A stretch of DNA of 22,619 nucleotides from Acanthamoeba lenticulata (taxonomy: Eukaryota > Discosea > Longamoebia > Acanthamoebidae): contig NAVB01003426.1 in the NCBI GenBank assembly GCA_002179805.1, positions 1-22,619 on the forward strand, read 5' to 3'. The notes under the pieces are model-generated. The model saw only the letters and a program-made list of their open reading frames with translations. It did no database searches and was not told the DNA's origin. This document shows positions 8,327-17,959 of this stretch, in pieces. Position 1 is the stretch's first letter. Each line of letters starts with the position of its first letter. The translations under genes and the position numbers were made by a program.

Positions 8327-8959
8327 TTACTCCTCTGCGTCTTTCTCAGCTGCACTGTTGAAGCCTCGCCTTGTTCTTCCCCATCGCGGCCATCCTGAGG
8401 TGATACCAACCATCAGCACGGCGAAAAGCAGGAAGGCTGGTGCACGTACCGCGTGAGTCATGAAGAACTGTAAAGTGGTATGGCGCCTCAAGTGCATTGT
8501 GTGGTAGAGGGGTAGTTTCTCTCCTTTCCTCCTTGACCACTTCACCACTTCCGATTGCCAGCTGTACAGTTCAGCCATCAGTTCGTCGGAAGGAGTCCTG
8601 CGTCCGCATAGAGCCAGACGAGCATTGAGCCGGTTTGCTTGCTGCTGCAGTCTGAACCCCTTTGATGTGAAGATCCTCTGAGCGATTGATGTGAGGACTT
8701 TGAATGTTGAAGTGGTACTACATAAATGAACCGGCTCAATGACCATCAATAAAGAGTGCCCTTTTTGTTTGCCTGCGTTTGCGTGAGGGGTGGTGCGGTG
8801 GAGGTGGATAAGAAGAACATGACCTACCACATGAAACAGGTTGAAGAAAGCGTGGGATAACACACGCCTGAGGTCATCATGGTGTTCCTTGAGACTGCAC
8901 TCATAATGAGCCAGTATGTGAGCTTTGGTATTGCATTGTACCAACCCTGATGAATTCAT
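8327..8959 (-). CDS. Weak hypothetical protein, minus strand
   Basis: A 210-codon open frame on the minus strand from ATG 8959 to TAA at 8327. No family recognised. The middle (around CGRRTPSDELMAELYSWQSEV) looks coding in composition, while the 5' third, rich in His and Leu, does not. A plausible intron lies inside it: donor GTACGT after CTCACGCG, acceptor ACCTCAG, about 60 nt. If used, it would replace the hydrophobic stretch APAFLLFAVLMVGITSG. So the real gene may be shorter, spliced, and start further upstream. GC content is lower than in neighbouring genes. It could also be non-coding or decayed sequence. Confidence 0.3.
   Translation of the reverse strand: MNSSGLVQCNTKAHILAHYECSLKEHHDDLRRVLSHAFFNLFHVVGHVLLIHLHRTTPHANAGKQKGHSLLMVIEPVHLCSTTSTFKVLTSIAQRIFTSKGFRLQQQANRLNARLALCGRRTPSDELMAELYSWQSEVVKWSRRKGEKLPLYHTMHLRRHTTLQFFMTHAVRAPAFLLFAVLMVGITSGWPRWGRTRRGFNSAAEKDAEE
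8623..8741. repeat. 13-bp perfect inverted repeat around a 93-bp interior
   Basis: Positions 8623-8635 and 8729-8741 are perfect reverse complements (CATTGAGCCGGTT and AACCGGCTCAATG). The interior holds a near-tandem TTGATGTGA word twice. It could be a miniature transposon remnant or an RNA stem; nothing in sequence decides. Confidence 0.45.
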
Positions 8960-9089
8960 CCACTGTTAAACGTTGTTTGGGTTAGTGGTGTACAATTAAC
9001 TTGTACAGTGGGAGCAAAAGAGAATGGCAAAGGGAGGTACAAATTTGCGCTGGTGCCATAAAGGGCAACGAAGAGTGAAGCTGTGTGTG

Positions 9090-9219
9090 ACGCGGATCAT
9101 GTCCGCGTACGGTTCAGCTCTCCTTAAGGAGGCTCCTGAATGTGGAGACGTCAGGCCATGAGATGCGGCCTGGCCCCACGCGGCCGCGACATTCCGATGG
9201 CCGGAATGCAGGGCGCCCT
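9090..9219. ncRNA. Candidate structured RNA: cluster of perfect hairpins
   Basis: Within 130 bp: ACGCGGA-TCATG-TCCGCGT (9090-9108, 7-bp stem, 5-nt loop); CTCCTTAAGGAG (9120-9131, 12-bp palindrome); CAGGCC/GGCCTG (9152-9157 with 9167-9172); CATTCC/GGAATG (9190-9195 with 9203-9208); AGGGCGCCCT (9210-9219). Such density in an intergenic region suggests an RNA gene or a protein-binding array. No known RNA family was recognised, and strand is undetermined. Confidence 0.3.
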
Positions 9220-9273
9220 CTCTGGAAAACGACACAACTCTCCCCTCTCTATTTGTATTGAACACAGAAATTC

Positions 9274-9296
9274 AAAATAAAAATAAAAATAAAAAT
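9274..9296 (+). repeat. Simple repeat, AAAAAT x ~4
   Basis: One AAAAT followed by three AAAAAT units. Isolated A-rich tract in otherwise GC-rich sequence, upstream of the Clu gene. Confidence 0.8.
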
Positions 9297-9630
9297 GCAC
9301 GTCTACTCCCGTCCTGCTCTACGCTCGGCGTGGACTGAGCCGCTGAGTTCCACTGTCGGTCTTAGCGTTGAAGATGTCCACCACCGTTGAGGCCTTGACA
9401 AGGCGACGACGTCCTTGCCCCAAGGGACCTCAAGCCGCGTGTCGGTTTTTATGACACGCAGAAGTACTCGCCCGGTTTGTCGGCAGGAAAACGCGTGGCA
9501 ACGGGACGCACGACATTTCATCCTCGTCTTCGAACAATTTGGATGGAGAGGAGATAAGAGACCAGCGACGTGTCTGATGATTGAATGAGCAACAACTAGT
9601 CATTTGCCCAATGCTCGAAACAAGAACAAA

Positions 9631-12600
9631 ATGACGGAAATGCAAAGTTTACTGGGTGATTTAACGGCTGGTGGATCCATCAACTCGCAAATGGTTGTGA
9701 TGGTGGCTGGCGTGTTCGCTTTCATGGCCGCCATGGGCGGGACGTTGGTCTTCGTCACCTTATTATTCATAAGGGAGAAACTTAAGAAGTGGTCCCGTCG
9801 TCGAATCCGCAACAGTGTCACCCGCCTCTCCTTCTCTACTCCACCCGCGACGTCCGTCGTCCACGAAGTTGGCGATGAGATGTGGACTCCCTTGTCCGAG
9901 GAGGCCCTACAGCAACGTCGTGCCAACCTCATTCGCCAACCCATCAGCATCGAACACGAGGATTCAGCCACCACTGGCGCCAACGGTGGCTTCGTGCTAG
10001 CCTCTGAAGACGAGCACGGCGACGATGTGCTGGGCGGCGAGGACGACCCCACCGCTGGTGCTCTCGGGCAGGAGGACGAGCAGGACGCAGCCCCCGCGGG
10101 CGACGAGGACGAGGACCGGTCCGCCTACCGCCTGTGCTACAATGACCTCGACATGTACCGCTCCGAGGAGGAGCAGACTGCTGACGAGGGCTCAGGCTAT
10201 CTCGACGAGGAGGAGGGCTACATGCACGAGCTTGAGCAGTGGAACGAGGAACTGCTCTCTGAAATGGGCGGTGGTGGCCCCTCATCGACTTCTGCCTCCA
10301 CCTCTGACCTCAACCGCCTCAACGGCATGCCAGCTCCTGCCTCAGGTACTTGCTCTTCTATTTATTTATGAAAGATTTAACTTATCATTTTTATTTTGAT
10401 ATTTAATTTCCTTGATATTAATTATCAAAATAAAAATCAGGTCCAGCCAACATGATGGAGGAGGGAGCTATTGAGCGCTTGGAGACACACTACCGATTCG
10501 GGGCGGACGTGGCGACTGGTCAGCAAGAGGACGAGGGCATGGTCCTCACCGATTGGTACGGCCCGTGTCGAACCCTTGTGTGGCTTCTCCTTCGCGTTCG
10601 TCGCGTCAAAGGCGGCGCACACTGATATTAATACGGCTGTAGGAACGAGCGCTTTCAGACGACTGTGGAGAAACTGAGGGGATTCGATCTGTACACACCC
10701 TTGGATGAGCGCTACAACACCAACCGGGCCCTCATCCATTTAGCGCAGGACTTCATCTACTCGTCCTGCAGCTATGGCCGCATCATCATCTCCGAAGGCA
10801 AGCGCCCCCCTCCCCCGCCTCCCGCCTCCTTCACCGCCACCTCGCCGTTGAAGGGACTCACACGCCCTTTTTGGCTTTTTTAGCGTTTGTGCCCGACCAC
10901 ATGAAGACCATCAAACCAGCCGCGATGGGAGGCATCGTCGGTGGCGACAAGTACATCGTCAATAACATCCTCTTCAAGTTTGCCGTCGGTACGTGCACGC
11001 CCAGAGGGCACTCGTCGACTCGGGATGGGGAGCAGTTTAGGACAACGACGTGAGTATTTAATGTGCGTATCATGCATGTGGGGCACACACGCGCAGACTC
11101 GCACGGGCTGTACGGATCAGACTACGCGGCGTCCAAGGTCGCGGGGCACGAGCTCAAGGGCCTGCTGGCCTACTTCAACCTGGGCATCCGCGACCTGTGT
11201 CTGCCGCTCATGGTTCGTGTTGAGCGTCCACACCTTTACTGGTTCCAAGGGGCCTTTGCGTTGACGTCGGCGTGCGGGGGGTGAACGGACAGGCGCTGAT
11301 CGATTACCGAGGATTCCGTCTGCTGGCGATGTCCATCCTGCCGATCAAGAAGACGACGATCGTCTATGGCTCCAACGACTATGGGCACACGATCCACGCC
11401 AGCAACAGGAAGCTGAACGCCAAGATGCGCATGGCGGCCAAGAAGCTCAACATCAAGCCTCACCGCTGCGGCGTGTCCAAGGCCCTGAGCAAGGTCCTCT
11501 CCTCCCCGGCCGACCTCGAGGGCCACGTCGGCGCCGATAATCGCACCTACCTCCTGGTTCGTCTCTCTTTCTCTCGCTAGGCTGTTGTTGTTGTTGGTGA
11601 AGTATGTCAGCGTCGAGTCTCACGGCTCATGCCCACACACGTGTGTCTTCGGTGTACGTAGGATTTTTCTCGTGTGATGCCGCCAGAGTTCCCCAAGCCA
11701 GGGTATGTGTGCCCTCTTTCTGCTGATTTTATTTGTTCACGCCTCACATTTTTGTCGTGCGCAGGATCAAGATGGCACACCTGTTCCGGCTGCTACGTCC
11801 GGAATATGTGCGGACCTTCCCCAGACCCCTGTGCAGTGATGCATTCAGGTATGTTCATCATCTTTATTTCCATTTTTCGTACTGGAAGAAGCCGCGAGAG
11901 AGCACAAGGTTAAGGCGTTTCTTTTTGTGCCGCTCTCTCAGTGGGTTCATCCGGCTGCACAATCCAGAGCAGCACAACGCCGAGTTGGAGGAGGCCACCC
12001 GGACCCTCATCAACACCGTTGTGCCCAGTTTTGCTCCCGAGTTAGCCAAGTTGATCGCTGAAGTATGCATACCCCCTTGCAGGCCTCTGGTCTCTCTGAT
12101 TGGTTCGGTGTTCTGATCGTCAATGCGTGCCCATGTATGGGCGGTGCGGTGCGGTGTGTGGCTGACCTGGCAGGCAAAGAGAAAGGGCGACTTGGAGAAT
12201 TTTAGGCTCACGGAGGCTGTACATAGCCGAGGCATCAACATCCGCCACCTCGGGATTCTCAGGCACGTGCCATTCCACACACACACACACACACGCCTTC
12301 CCCATTGGCGGAGCTGACTCTTCGCGCGTGTTGGGGGGGGGGGACGATCTGTGTGCAGGAGCCACATGGTGGATCAGGATGGCCGCACACTCCTGTTTGT
12401 CGAGATGTGCGCTCGCGTGGTCAAGAATAATCTTCGACTGCGACTACGGGAGAGGATGAGGTATGTCTCATTTTTCATACTCTCTTGCGATGTTTTTTGA
12501 TTCTATTCACAAGGCGACTCTTTGGCGGGGACTCTGTGGCGCAGGAAGCTGAGGCTACCGCTGGAGGAGCCCTATCACCGGCTGGTGATCGACTACATGA

Positions 12601-14327
12601 ACCTCGTGATCGGGCACAACGACCAGTCCGAGGAGTACTGGGCCAAGAACCTCAAAACCTCGCTCGTTCGGTACTCTTCCTCTTTTTCTCTCTTCTTCTT
12701 CGAGTGATGTCTGCTGTGCGTGAAGGTGCTGAAGAAATGATTTTTTGTAAAGCAAATTCGAGGGCGCGCTGACGGCGGAGGAGGCGGAGGACGACTACGC
12801 GCTCAAGTGCGTGCTCGACTACTTCTCTGACAACTCGATGGACGGGAAGCTGCTGCTGTTCAACCGCATCCAGAAGATTTGCGGGCTCAAGTTCACCCAC
12901 CGCGTCAACGAGGAGTTCTCCAAGCACAAGAACTGCTGGGTAGCTCGCGGCGAGCAGCCCCTGGTACGTCTCGCGAGGGACCACCACCTGGCTCGGACAC
13001 GACTGACGGCAGCTCTGGACGGCGTCCAGGACGACACGGACCTGGAGGAGATCGGGCTGCGCGTCAAGCACATGAACATCATCTCGTATGCGCAGGGCCA
13101 CTGCCTTCACCTCAAGGGCAACATGGCGTGGAGCAACAACCCCATTAACGCGCAGCGGTTCTTCAACATGGCCATGGAGAGATATGAAGGTGCCCATACA
13201 ACTGCCTTCTGCTGGTGACATGGGAGGTGAGGAATCTGAAGCAATCGCCGGTTTGGCACATACGTGCGCAGAGGCACTGAGCAGCGCGCCGTGGTCGAGC
13301 GACATCCTGGTCAACTGTGCCGAAATCGCCACCAAGTTCCTTGAGGGCGAGGAGAAGAACTTGGCCAACCTCAACTTTTCCATCAATCACCCCAAGGGTA
13401 CGAACCCATCTTTACACTTATTTTTATTGAATGGCTGGCTCACGGCCTTGCACACCATCTTCAGCGCAAGAGGCCAACACGTACTTCCTGCGGGCCATCC
13501 AGAGCAATCGCTATGACAGCTATGCTACTTTCCAATACGCACAGTTCCTCGACCGCTGCGGTCTCGTCAAGAAGGCCGAGGAGTTCTACCTCCGGTCCCT
13601 CGAGGTACTTCCCATCGTCTATCACCACCCTGTTGCCATCGCACTGAAACGTGGTTGTGGTGTTGGTGATGTTGTTGAACGACAGCTCAACCCCAACAAC
13701 GCGGCGTGCTTGCAAGAGTACGGCAACTTCCTGGCCCTCCGCAAGAAGGACGAGAGCGCAGCAGAGCGCTTCTTCCTTCGGTCGTCGCAGTGCACGCAGC
13801 AACGCATCGCCCCGAGCCTCTCGCGGTATTCCCGCCAAACCACCGCCCTTGCCTTCACCAGTACAGGGAAAGTGACCTCGACGGGAACGCGCGCGCGTGT
13901 GTGCAGATACGGCTCGAGGAGGGACTTCCAGGACCTGAGCCAGTTGTCGGCGTCGGACTTCAGGCAGAGGGCACGGAACGAGATCAACCTGTCGTCGTCG
14001 CCCACGCTCAAGCTCACCTCAGACGAGGTCAAGAAGAAGGACCAGCGCGGGGCTGGTGCGGCGGCCACGACCACCAACAACCAGAGCACGACGCCCGATG
14101 CGTCCCGACGACCGACGCACCAGCGCACGCGCTCGCTCATCAGCCGGCTCTCGCTCCTCGGCCCCGACGAGATGGAGAACATGTCGGTGAGCCCGCAGTC
14201 GAGCGCTACCCACAGCCGTAGCGGTAGCAGTAGTGGCGTTGCGAGCGACAGTGGCGACACCACCAAGCTGCATGGTGCAGCCGAAGTCACCACGAAGGCC
14301 AAAGAGCCCCAACTGGAGCTGGCCTAG
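9631..14327 (+). CDS. Clu-domain/TPR protein with N-terminal membrane anchor
   Basis: Relative of CLU/CLUH, cytosolic RNA-binding proteins that control mRNAs for mitochondrial proteins. Exons: 9631-10345, 10441-10555, 10643-10797, 10884-10988, 11097-11212, 11293-11556, 11662-11702, 11765-11848, 11942-12062, 12174-12262, 12359-12460, 12545-12670, 12753-13189, 13272-13397, 13465-13604 and 13686-14327; 3,378 nt, 1,125 residues, all phases closing. Residues 21-47 are a single hydrophobic segment followed by a basic stretch (REKLKKWSRRR), then an acidic region to about 240. The Clu core follows, with FVPDHMKTIKPAAMGG, HELKGLLAYFN, DYRGFRLLAMSILP, IVYGSNDYGHTIH, DNRTYLLDFSRVMPPEFP and SRGINIRHLG. 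TPR-like helices lie at about 790-960 (LNPNNAACLQEYGNFL), then a Ser-rich tail. The usual N-terminal CLU_N domain is not seen. Two introns are GC-AG; an 81-nt segment (13826-13906) may be an in-frame intron. Function beyond family is inference. Confidence 0.88.
10346..10440 (+). other. AT-rich intron with 15-bp terminal hairpin
   Basis: First intron of the Clu gene, strongly AT-rich against GC-rich exons. Positions 10387-10401 and 10423-10437 are perfect 15-nt reverse complements (loop 21 nt). The stem ends 3 nt before the AG acceptor (10439-10440), so folding would enclose the likely branch point and hide the acceptor. Confidence 0.6.
12263..12358 (+). other. GC-AG intron with (CA)9 and G11 tracts
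   Basis: Clu-gene intron starting GCACGT after CTCAG and ending GTGTGCAG. Only this GC donor keeps the frame (SRGINIRHLGILR joined to SHMVDQDG). It contains a CA dinucleotide run at 12276-12294 and eleven consecutive G at 12333-12343, which are length-variable tracts and error-prone in assembly. Confidence 0.65.
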
Positions 14328-14489
14328 CCTGACTGACTCCCTGGTGCTCCGGAGGAGAAAAAGAAGTGAAATGATAATAAGATTTGAGCCCACATGGCGA
14401 GGCACGTTCTGCGTGATTTCTGCAATCAAGGGTCGAGGGGCGCTTTCAGCTCTTAGTTCTGACTTCGTTTCTGCAACTGCCCCGAGAGA

Positions 14490-16177
14490 ATGTCAGTAGA
14501 GGTGGCTTCGTCTGGCGCTGCTGCGCTTCATCCACAAGATGGAGGCAAGAGGCGGCGATCAAACGGCACAGGGGTTGGTAAACAGCAGCAGCAGCATCAA
14601 AAGTGGACCGGCCCCGAGCAGCGCGACGTGTTGCTGCGCAAAGTTCAACGTTGCGTGCGCGAGCACGACAGGCGGGAGGTCATGGCTCTTCTTCGCGAGA
14701 CCGACGTCCAGCGCCGCGAGGCTGGCCTCCCTCCTGCCAAGGCCAAGAGCGCCCCTGCAGGTGGGGAAAAGGAGTTGACATTGCTGCAGAGCGCCTGCCT
14801 GGACGGGGGCTCGGTCGACTTGGTGGCCTCCCTCCTTATCAATGGCGCCTCGCCTGACTTGGCCACGCCTGTCGTGCCTCTCGGAAAGGCCAAGGGCGGA
14901 CGAGGCACCCGCCTCAGCGGCGGCTTCACGCCGCTCCACTTGGCACTCATTGGCTGTGGCCGCGAGCGCAACAAGGTAAGAACCCGTGCTCAGCGTCCAT
15001 CGCACCGCTAGCCCCCCTCGCTCAACATAGATGGACAGGTCATCAAGGAGCTGCTGGTGTACGGCGCAGACGTGAACCTTAAGGACGCTGAAGGCTTCTC
15101 CTTTGTGGACCTCACGACGCAGCACGAAGCCTACACAGCCCTCCACCCGTTCATCGCCCAGGCGGCCAAGGACCCTCGGTACCTCGACTTGGGCTCTGCA
15201 CTTTCTGCTTGCTATCATGGCTGTATGCAGCTGACGCATGTGAGTACCCGCAGAGCCAAGAAGGCCCAGGAGGCCAGTTCCGCGCTGCTGGAGTTGCGGC
15301 GCCTGGCCGTGCAGCGTGAGTCTGAGCGAAGGGCGGACGCCGAGCTGTTGGACCCGCTCGAGACGCTCCCGCCTGAGCTGTGCCTCCACATCCTCTCCTT
15401 CCTGTCCCTCTCCCAGTTGGTGCGCGCGTGCGAGGTCTCGACCTGGTGGCGCTGCATCGCGACTGGTATGTACACCTCCTCCTTCCCCTCCTGTGCATGT
15501 CGTCCAAGAATGATGCATCGGCTCATGCTGGTATATACTGGGCGGGCAGATCATGATCTGTGGCGGAGGCTCTACATCGAGCAACTGGGTCCGATCCCGC
15601 CGGATGCCGAACATAACTTCCAAGCGCTGCTCAAACGTGAAGGTACATGGGTCTGTTCATCTCAAGGAGGCCTTGATCTTGGGCCACTCACATCCCTTCT
15701 GCAGCCGCGCTCAAGACCGCGCGCGAGGCCAAGACCAGACAGCAGGCCAAGCTGTTGGTGCAGATCGTGACCCACCCACGCTGCAACCACAGCAACCACG
15801 GACTCCAGATCCCGGTGAGCGCCATCACCGGTTGGATGTTCAGACGCAACTATTACCTTCGAAGCAGCGCACTCGTGTACTCGCTTGACGCGCTCTCCCA
15901 GCATATCCGGGCCAGCCCCGCCGGCTACCTCAACATCAACGACTACCTCGACGCAGCGGTAGCGCGGGTGACGTTGAGCGCCACCGAGTGCAAGGTGCGG
16001 TGCAAGAACCTATCTGGCCGACGAACAACGTTCAACTTGAAGTTGGGCGACAAGCTCAGTGTGCTCCAGCACCAGCCACAAAACGGGACATGTCGTGTGT
16101 TCTTCTTCAGTCTCTCCCTCGACGCCGACAACGACTCTGCGCTCCCGCCAACAGTTCTCCACTTTTACAACCGCTAG
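14490..16177 (+). CDS. Ankyrin-like repeat and F-box protein
   Basis: Probable substrate adaptor of an SCF ubiquitin ligase. Exons 14490-14975, 15039-15178, 15254-15465, 15550-15642 and 15705-16177; 1,404 nt, 467 residues. Residues 1-60 are polar with a Gln run. Ankyrin-like units follow (LLQSACLDGGSVDLVASLLINGA, split here as LLQSACLDGG and VDLVASLLINGA; then GGFTPLHLALIGCG and IKELLVYGADVNLKDAEGFS). A helical linker leads to the F-box at about 246-292, with LETLPPELCLHILSFLSL, then WWRCIA and LWRRLYIEQLG. The C-terminal 150 residues include THPRCNHSNHG and resemble no domain I know. The 75-nt segment 15179-15253 has good splice signals but is in frame and stop-free, so it may be retained. 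Ends 32 bp before the next ATG. Confidence 0.8.
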
Positions 16178-16209
16178 CTGTGTATATGGTTAGTTGACGT
16201 AAAAGAACG

Positions 16210-17959
16210 ATGGAGGGTAAACGCAAGCTGCGCGTGGGGATCTTGGGCACGGGGTGGGGGGTCAGGGTCCAAGTGCCTGCCTTCCGCAAGGCAGGCTGGG
16301 AGGTTGCCGCCCTCAGTGGCCGTGACGAATCTAAGGTCGCGTTCCTCGAGGCCAAGGGAAGAAGGCCACCAGCTCACTTTCAATGACCCACAGGTGAAGA
16401 AGTTTGGAGAGGAGCTCGGGATTCCATTTGTGACCACTGATCCGCACGCCCTCATTGCTCGTCCCGACGTAACCACTATCCCCCCTCATCAAGCGTTGGC
16501 CTACTGCTCAAAATCTTGACGCACAGGTAGATCTAATTTCGATCGTGCTGCCGCCCCACACGCATGCCGAACTTGCGATCGCTGCGCTCAAGGTAGACTT
16601 GTTGCGTCGTGCTGTTGCTTCCACGGGGCGATCGTGACCACGTGAGATCCTTGCAGGCGGGCAAGCACGTTCTGTGCGACAAGCCGACCTCACTCAACGC
16701 GCAGGAGTCCTTTTCCATGCTCCAGGCTGCTCTGGTATCTTTCTCTTCTTTTTGCCCTCTGTGAGCGTGATCAAGCCGCGCCAACAGACATGCATCCCCA
16801 TCAGGAGCATCCGAAGCAGCTGTCACTGCTCGACTTTGAGCTGCGCCTCCTGCCCGCCTGGCAAAAGGCCAGGGAGGTCATTCAGAGCGGCCAGCTGGGT
16901 ACCATGACGTCCCCCTCTTCGTCACCGTCAAGATGAACAACATGACGAGGGCAACTTGGGGGACAAGAACAGGCCAGGTGTACAGCATCACGGGGGAGTT
17001 CTTCTCCAAGTTTCCGATTCTCAACTCGGACTTCTACTGGTGGTGGGACAAAGAGAAGGGCGGTGGCCTCCTCGGTACCGCACGCCTGCAGCTCTGGCGC
17101 GAAGATCTCAGTGAAGGAAGGAGGTCCTCCTCCTCATAGAAAGTGTCTCGCCTGAGTGGACGTGTGTGTGCAGGGGCTGTTGGCACGCACGTGATTGATA
17201 ATATCTCGTGGATCCTCGGGTCGCGCATCACGTCCGTCAACGCCACCCTCCACACGTTCATCAAGCAGAAGCCCGAGACGACGGCTGATGGTGCAACCCG
17301 CGAGATCGTTGTTGCTACTCCACTACGCGTGGGCCTGATTGGGTTGGGGGCGGATGGGCGCAGGGGAAAAGAGGATGCGCGAGGTGACCGCCGACGACTC
17401 TGCGCTGGTTCAGTTCCGCTTCGCCAACGGCACGGTGGGAAGTGTCAGCTTCCAGCTCCACGGCCACGGATCGCAGTTCAAGCGCCGCAAGGAGATCTCC
17501 TTCCTCTGCGAGAAGGGCACCCTCTCCATCGTGCGCCAATGATCACCACCGCTTCCTCCTGCCATGTTTTCTCCTCTGCTTATCGCTCACCCGAAGCATG
17601 CGCCAGGACGTGGGCAGGGGAGACCTGGACGTGTACAACTCCAACGACGAGAAGATCATCGCCGTGGAACGCGAGCAAATCGCCGAGCCTGCGCTCAACC
17701 ACCCCTTTGGTACGAGACGTCCTCAACACCTGCACACGAGATCGAGAAGGACCACTCATAGAAACCCTCGGCCCTGAGACCTATAGGTCAAGCCACGATT
17801 CTGTTGGCGGAAGCGATCGCCAACGCCCTGCACGCGGCGAACGATGGGGCCAAGTTGGAGGTGCCGCTGGCGGCCACCCTCGAGGACGGGCACTACGTAC
17901 AGACCGTCATCGACGCGTGCCACCGTTCCAACGAGCAAGGTGTTTGGGTGTCCGTGTGA
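16210..17959 (+). CDS. Gfo/Idh/MocA-family NAD(P)-dependent oxidoreductase, with apparent frameshift
   Basis: Dehydrogenase of the glucose-fructose oxidoreductase/inositol dehydrogenase type. Exons: 16210-16335, 16394-16468, 16527-16592, 16657-16734, 16805-17074, 17174-17307, about 17384-17530, 17607-17709 and 17787-17959; about 390 residues once the shift is allowed for. The N-terminal Rossmann motif RVGILGTGWG (7-16), the VLPPHTHAELAIAALKAGKHV stretch (in two pieces across an intron) and the DKP motif with Lys98 mark the cofactor domain. GGGLLGAVGTHVID and the C-terminal TVIDACHRSNEQGVWV mark the second domain. Between IQSGQLG (to 16900) and DVPLFVTVKMNN (from 16906) the frame moves by one base with no room for an intron, so one base is missing or the allele is broken. 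The acceptor of exon 7 is ambiguous (17372 or 17384). Confidence 0.85.

Larger units (their letters stand above)
8960..9630. other. Intergenic stretch with hairpin cluster and simple repeat
   Basis: No supported gene. An 89-codon minus-strand frame (8996-9265) is open but resembles nothing known. The stretch contains four or five compact perfect inverted repeats between 9090 and 9219, an A-rich tandem repeat at 9274-9296, and then probable 5'-UTR/promoter sequence of the Clu gene. No tRNA or 5S-like pattern was recognised. Confidence 0.5.

Noticed and set aside
8636..8728. C/D-box snoRNA
   Set aside because: CTGA and TGATGTGA words occur, but no exact RTGATGA C box pairs with a terminal stem at the right spacing.
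9080..9117. Group II intron domain V
   Set aside because: The ACGGTTC end and an AGC upstream looked suggestive, but there is no GNRA tetraloop, the lower helix does not pair properly, and no other intron domains or RT are present.
9300..9600. tRNA or 5S gene upstream of the Clu gene
   Set aside because: TTCGAAC at about 9529 is T-loop-like, but no acceptor stem, D arm or anticodon arm could be assembled.
12964..13012. 49-nt intron in Clu exon 13 (GTACGT...GGCAG)
   Set aside because: Splicing it breaks the frame. The unspliced reading is continuous and fits the downstream TPR region.
16899..16932. 34-nt intron to explain the oxidoreductase frameshift
   Set aside because: Far shorter than other introns here (about 58 nt or more), and its removal does not give the right phase.
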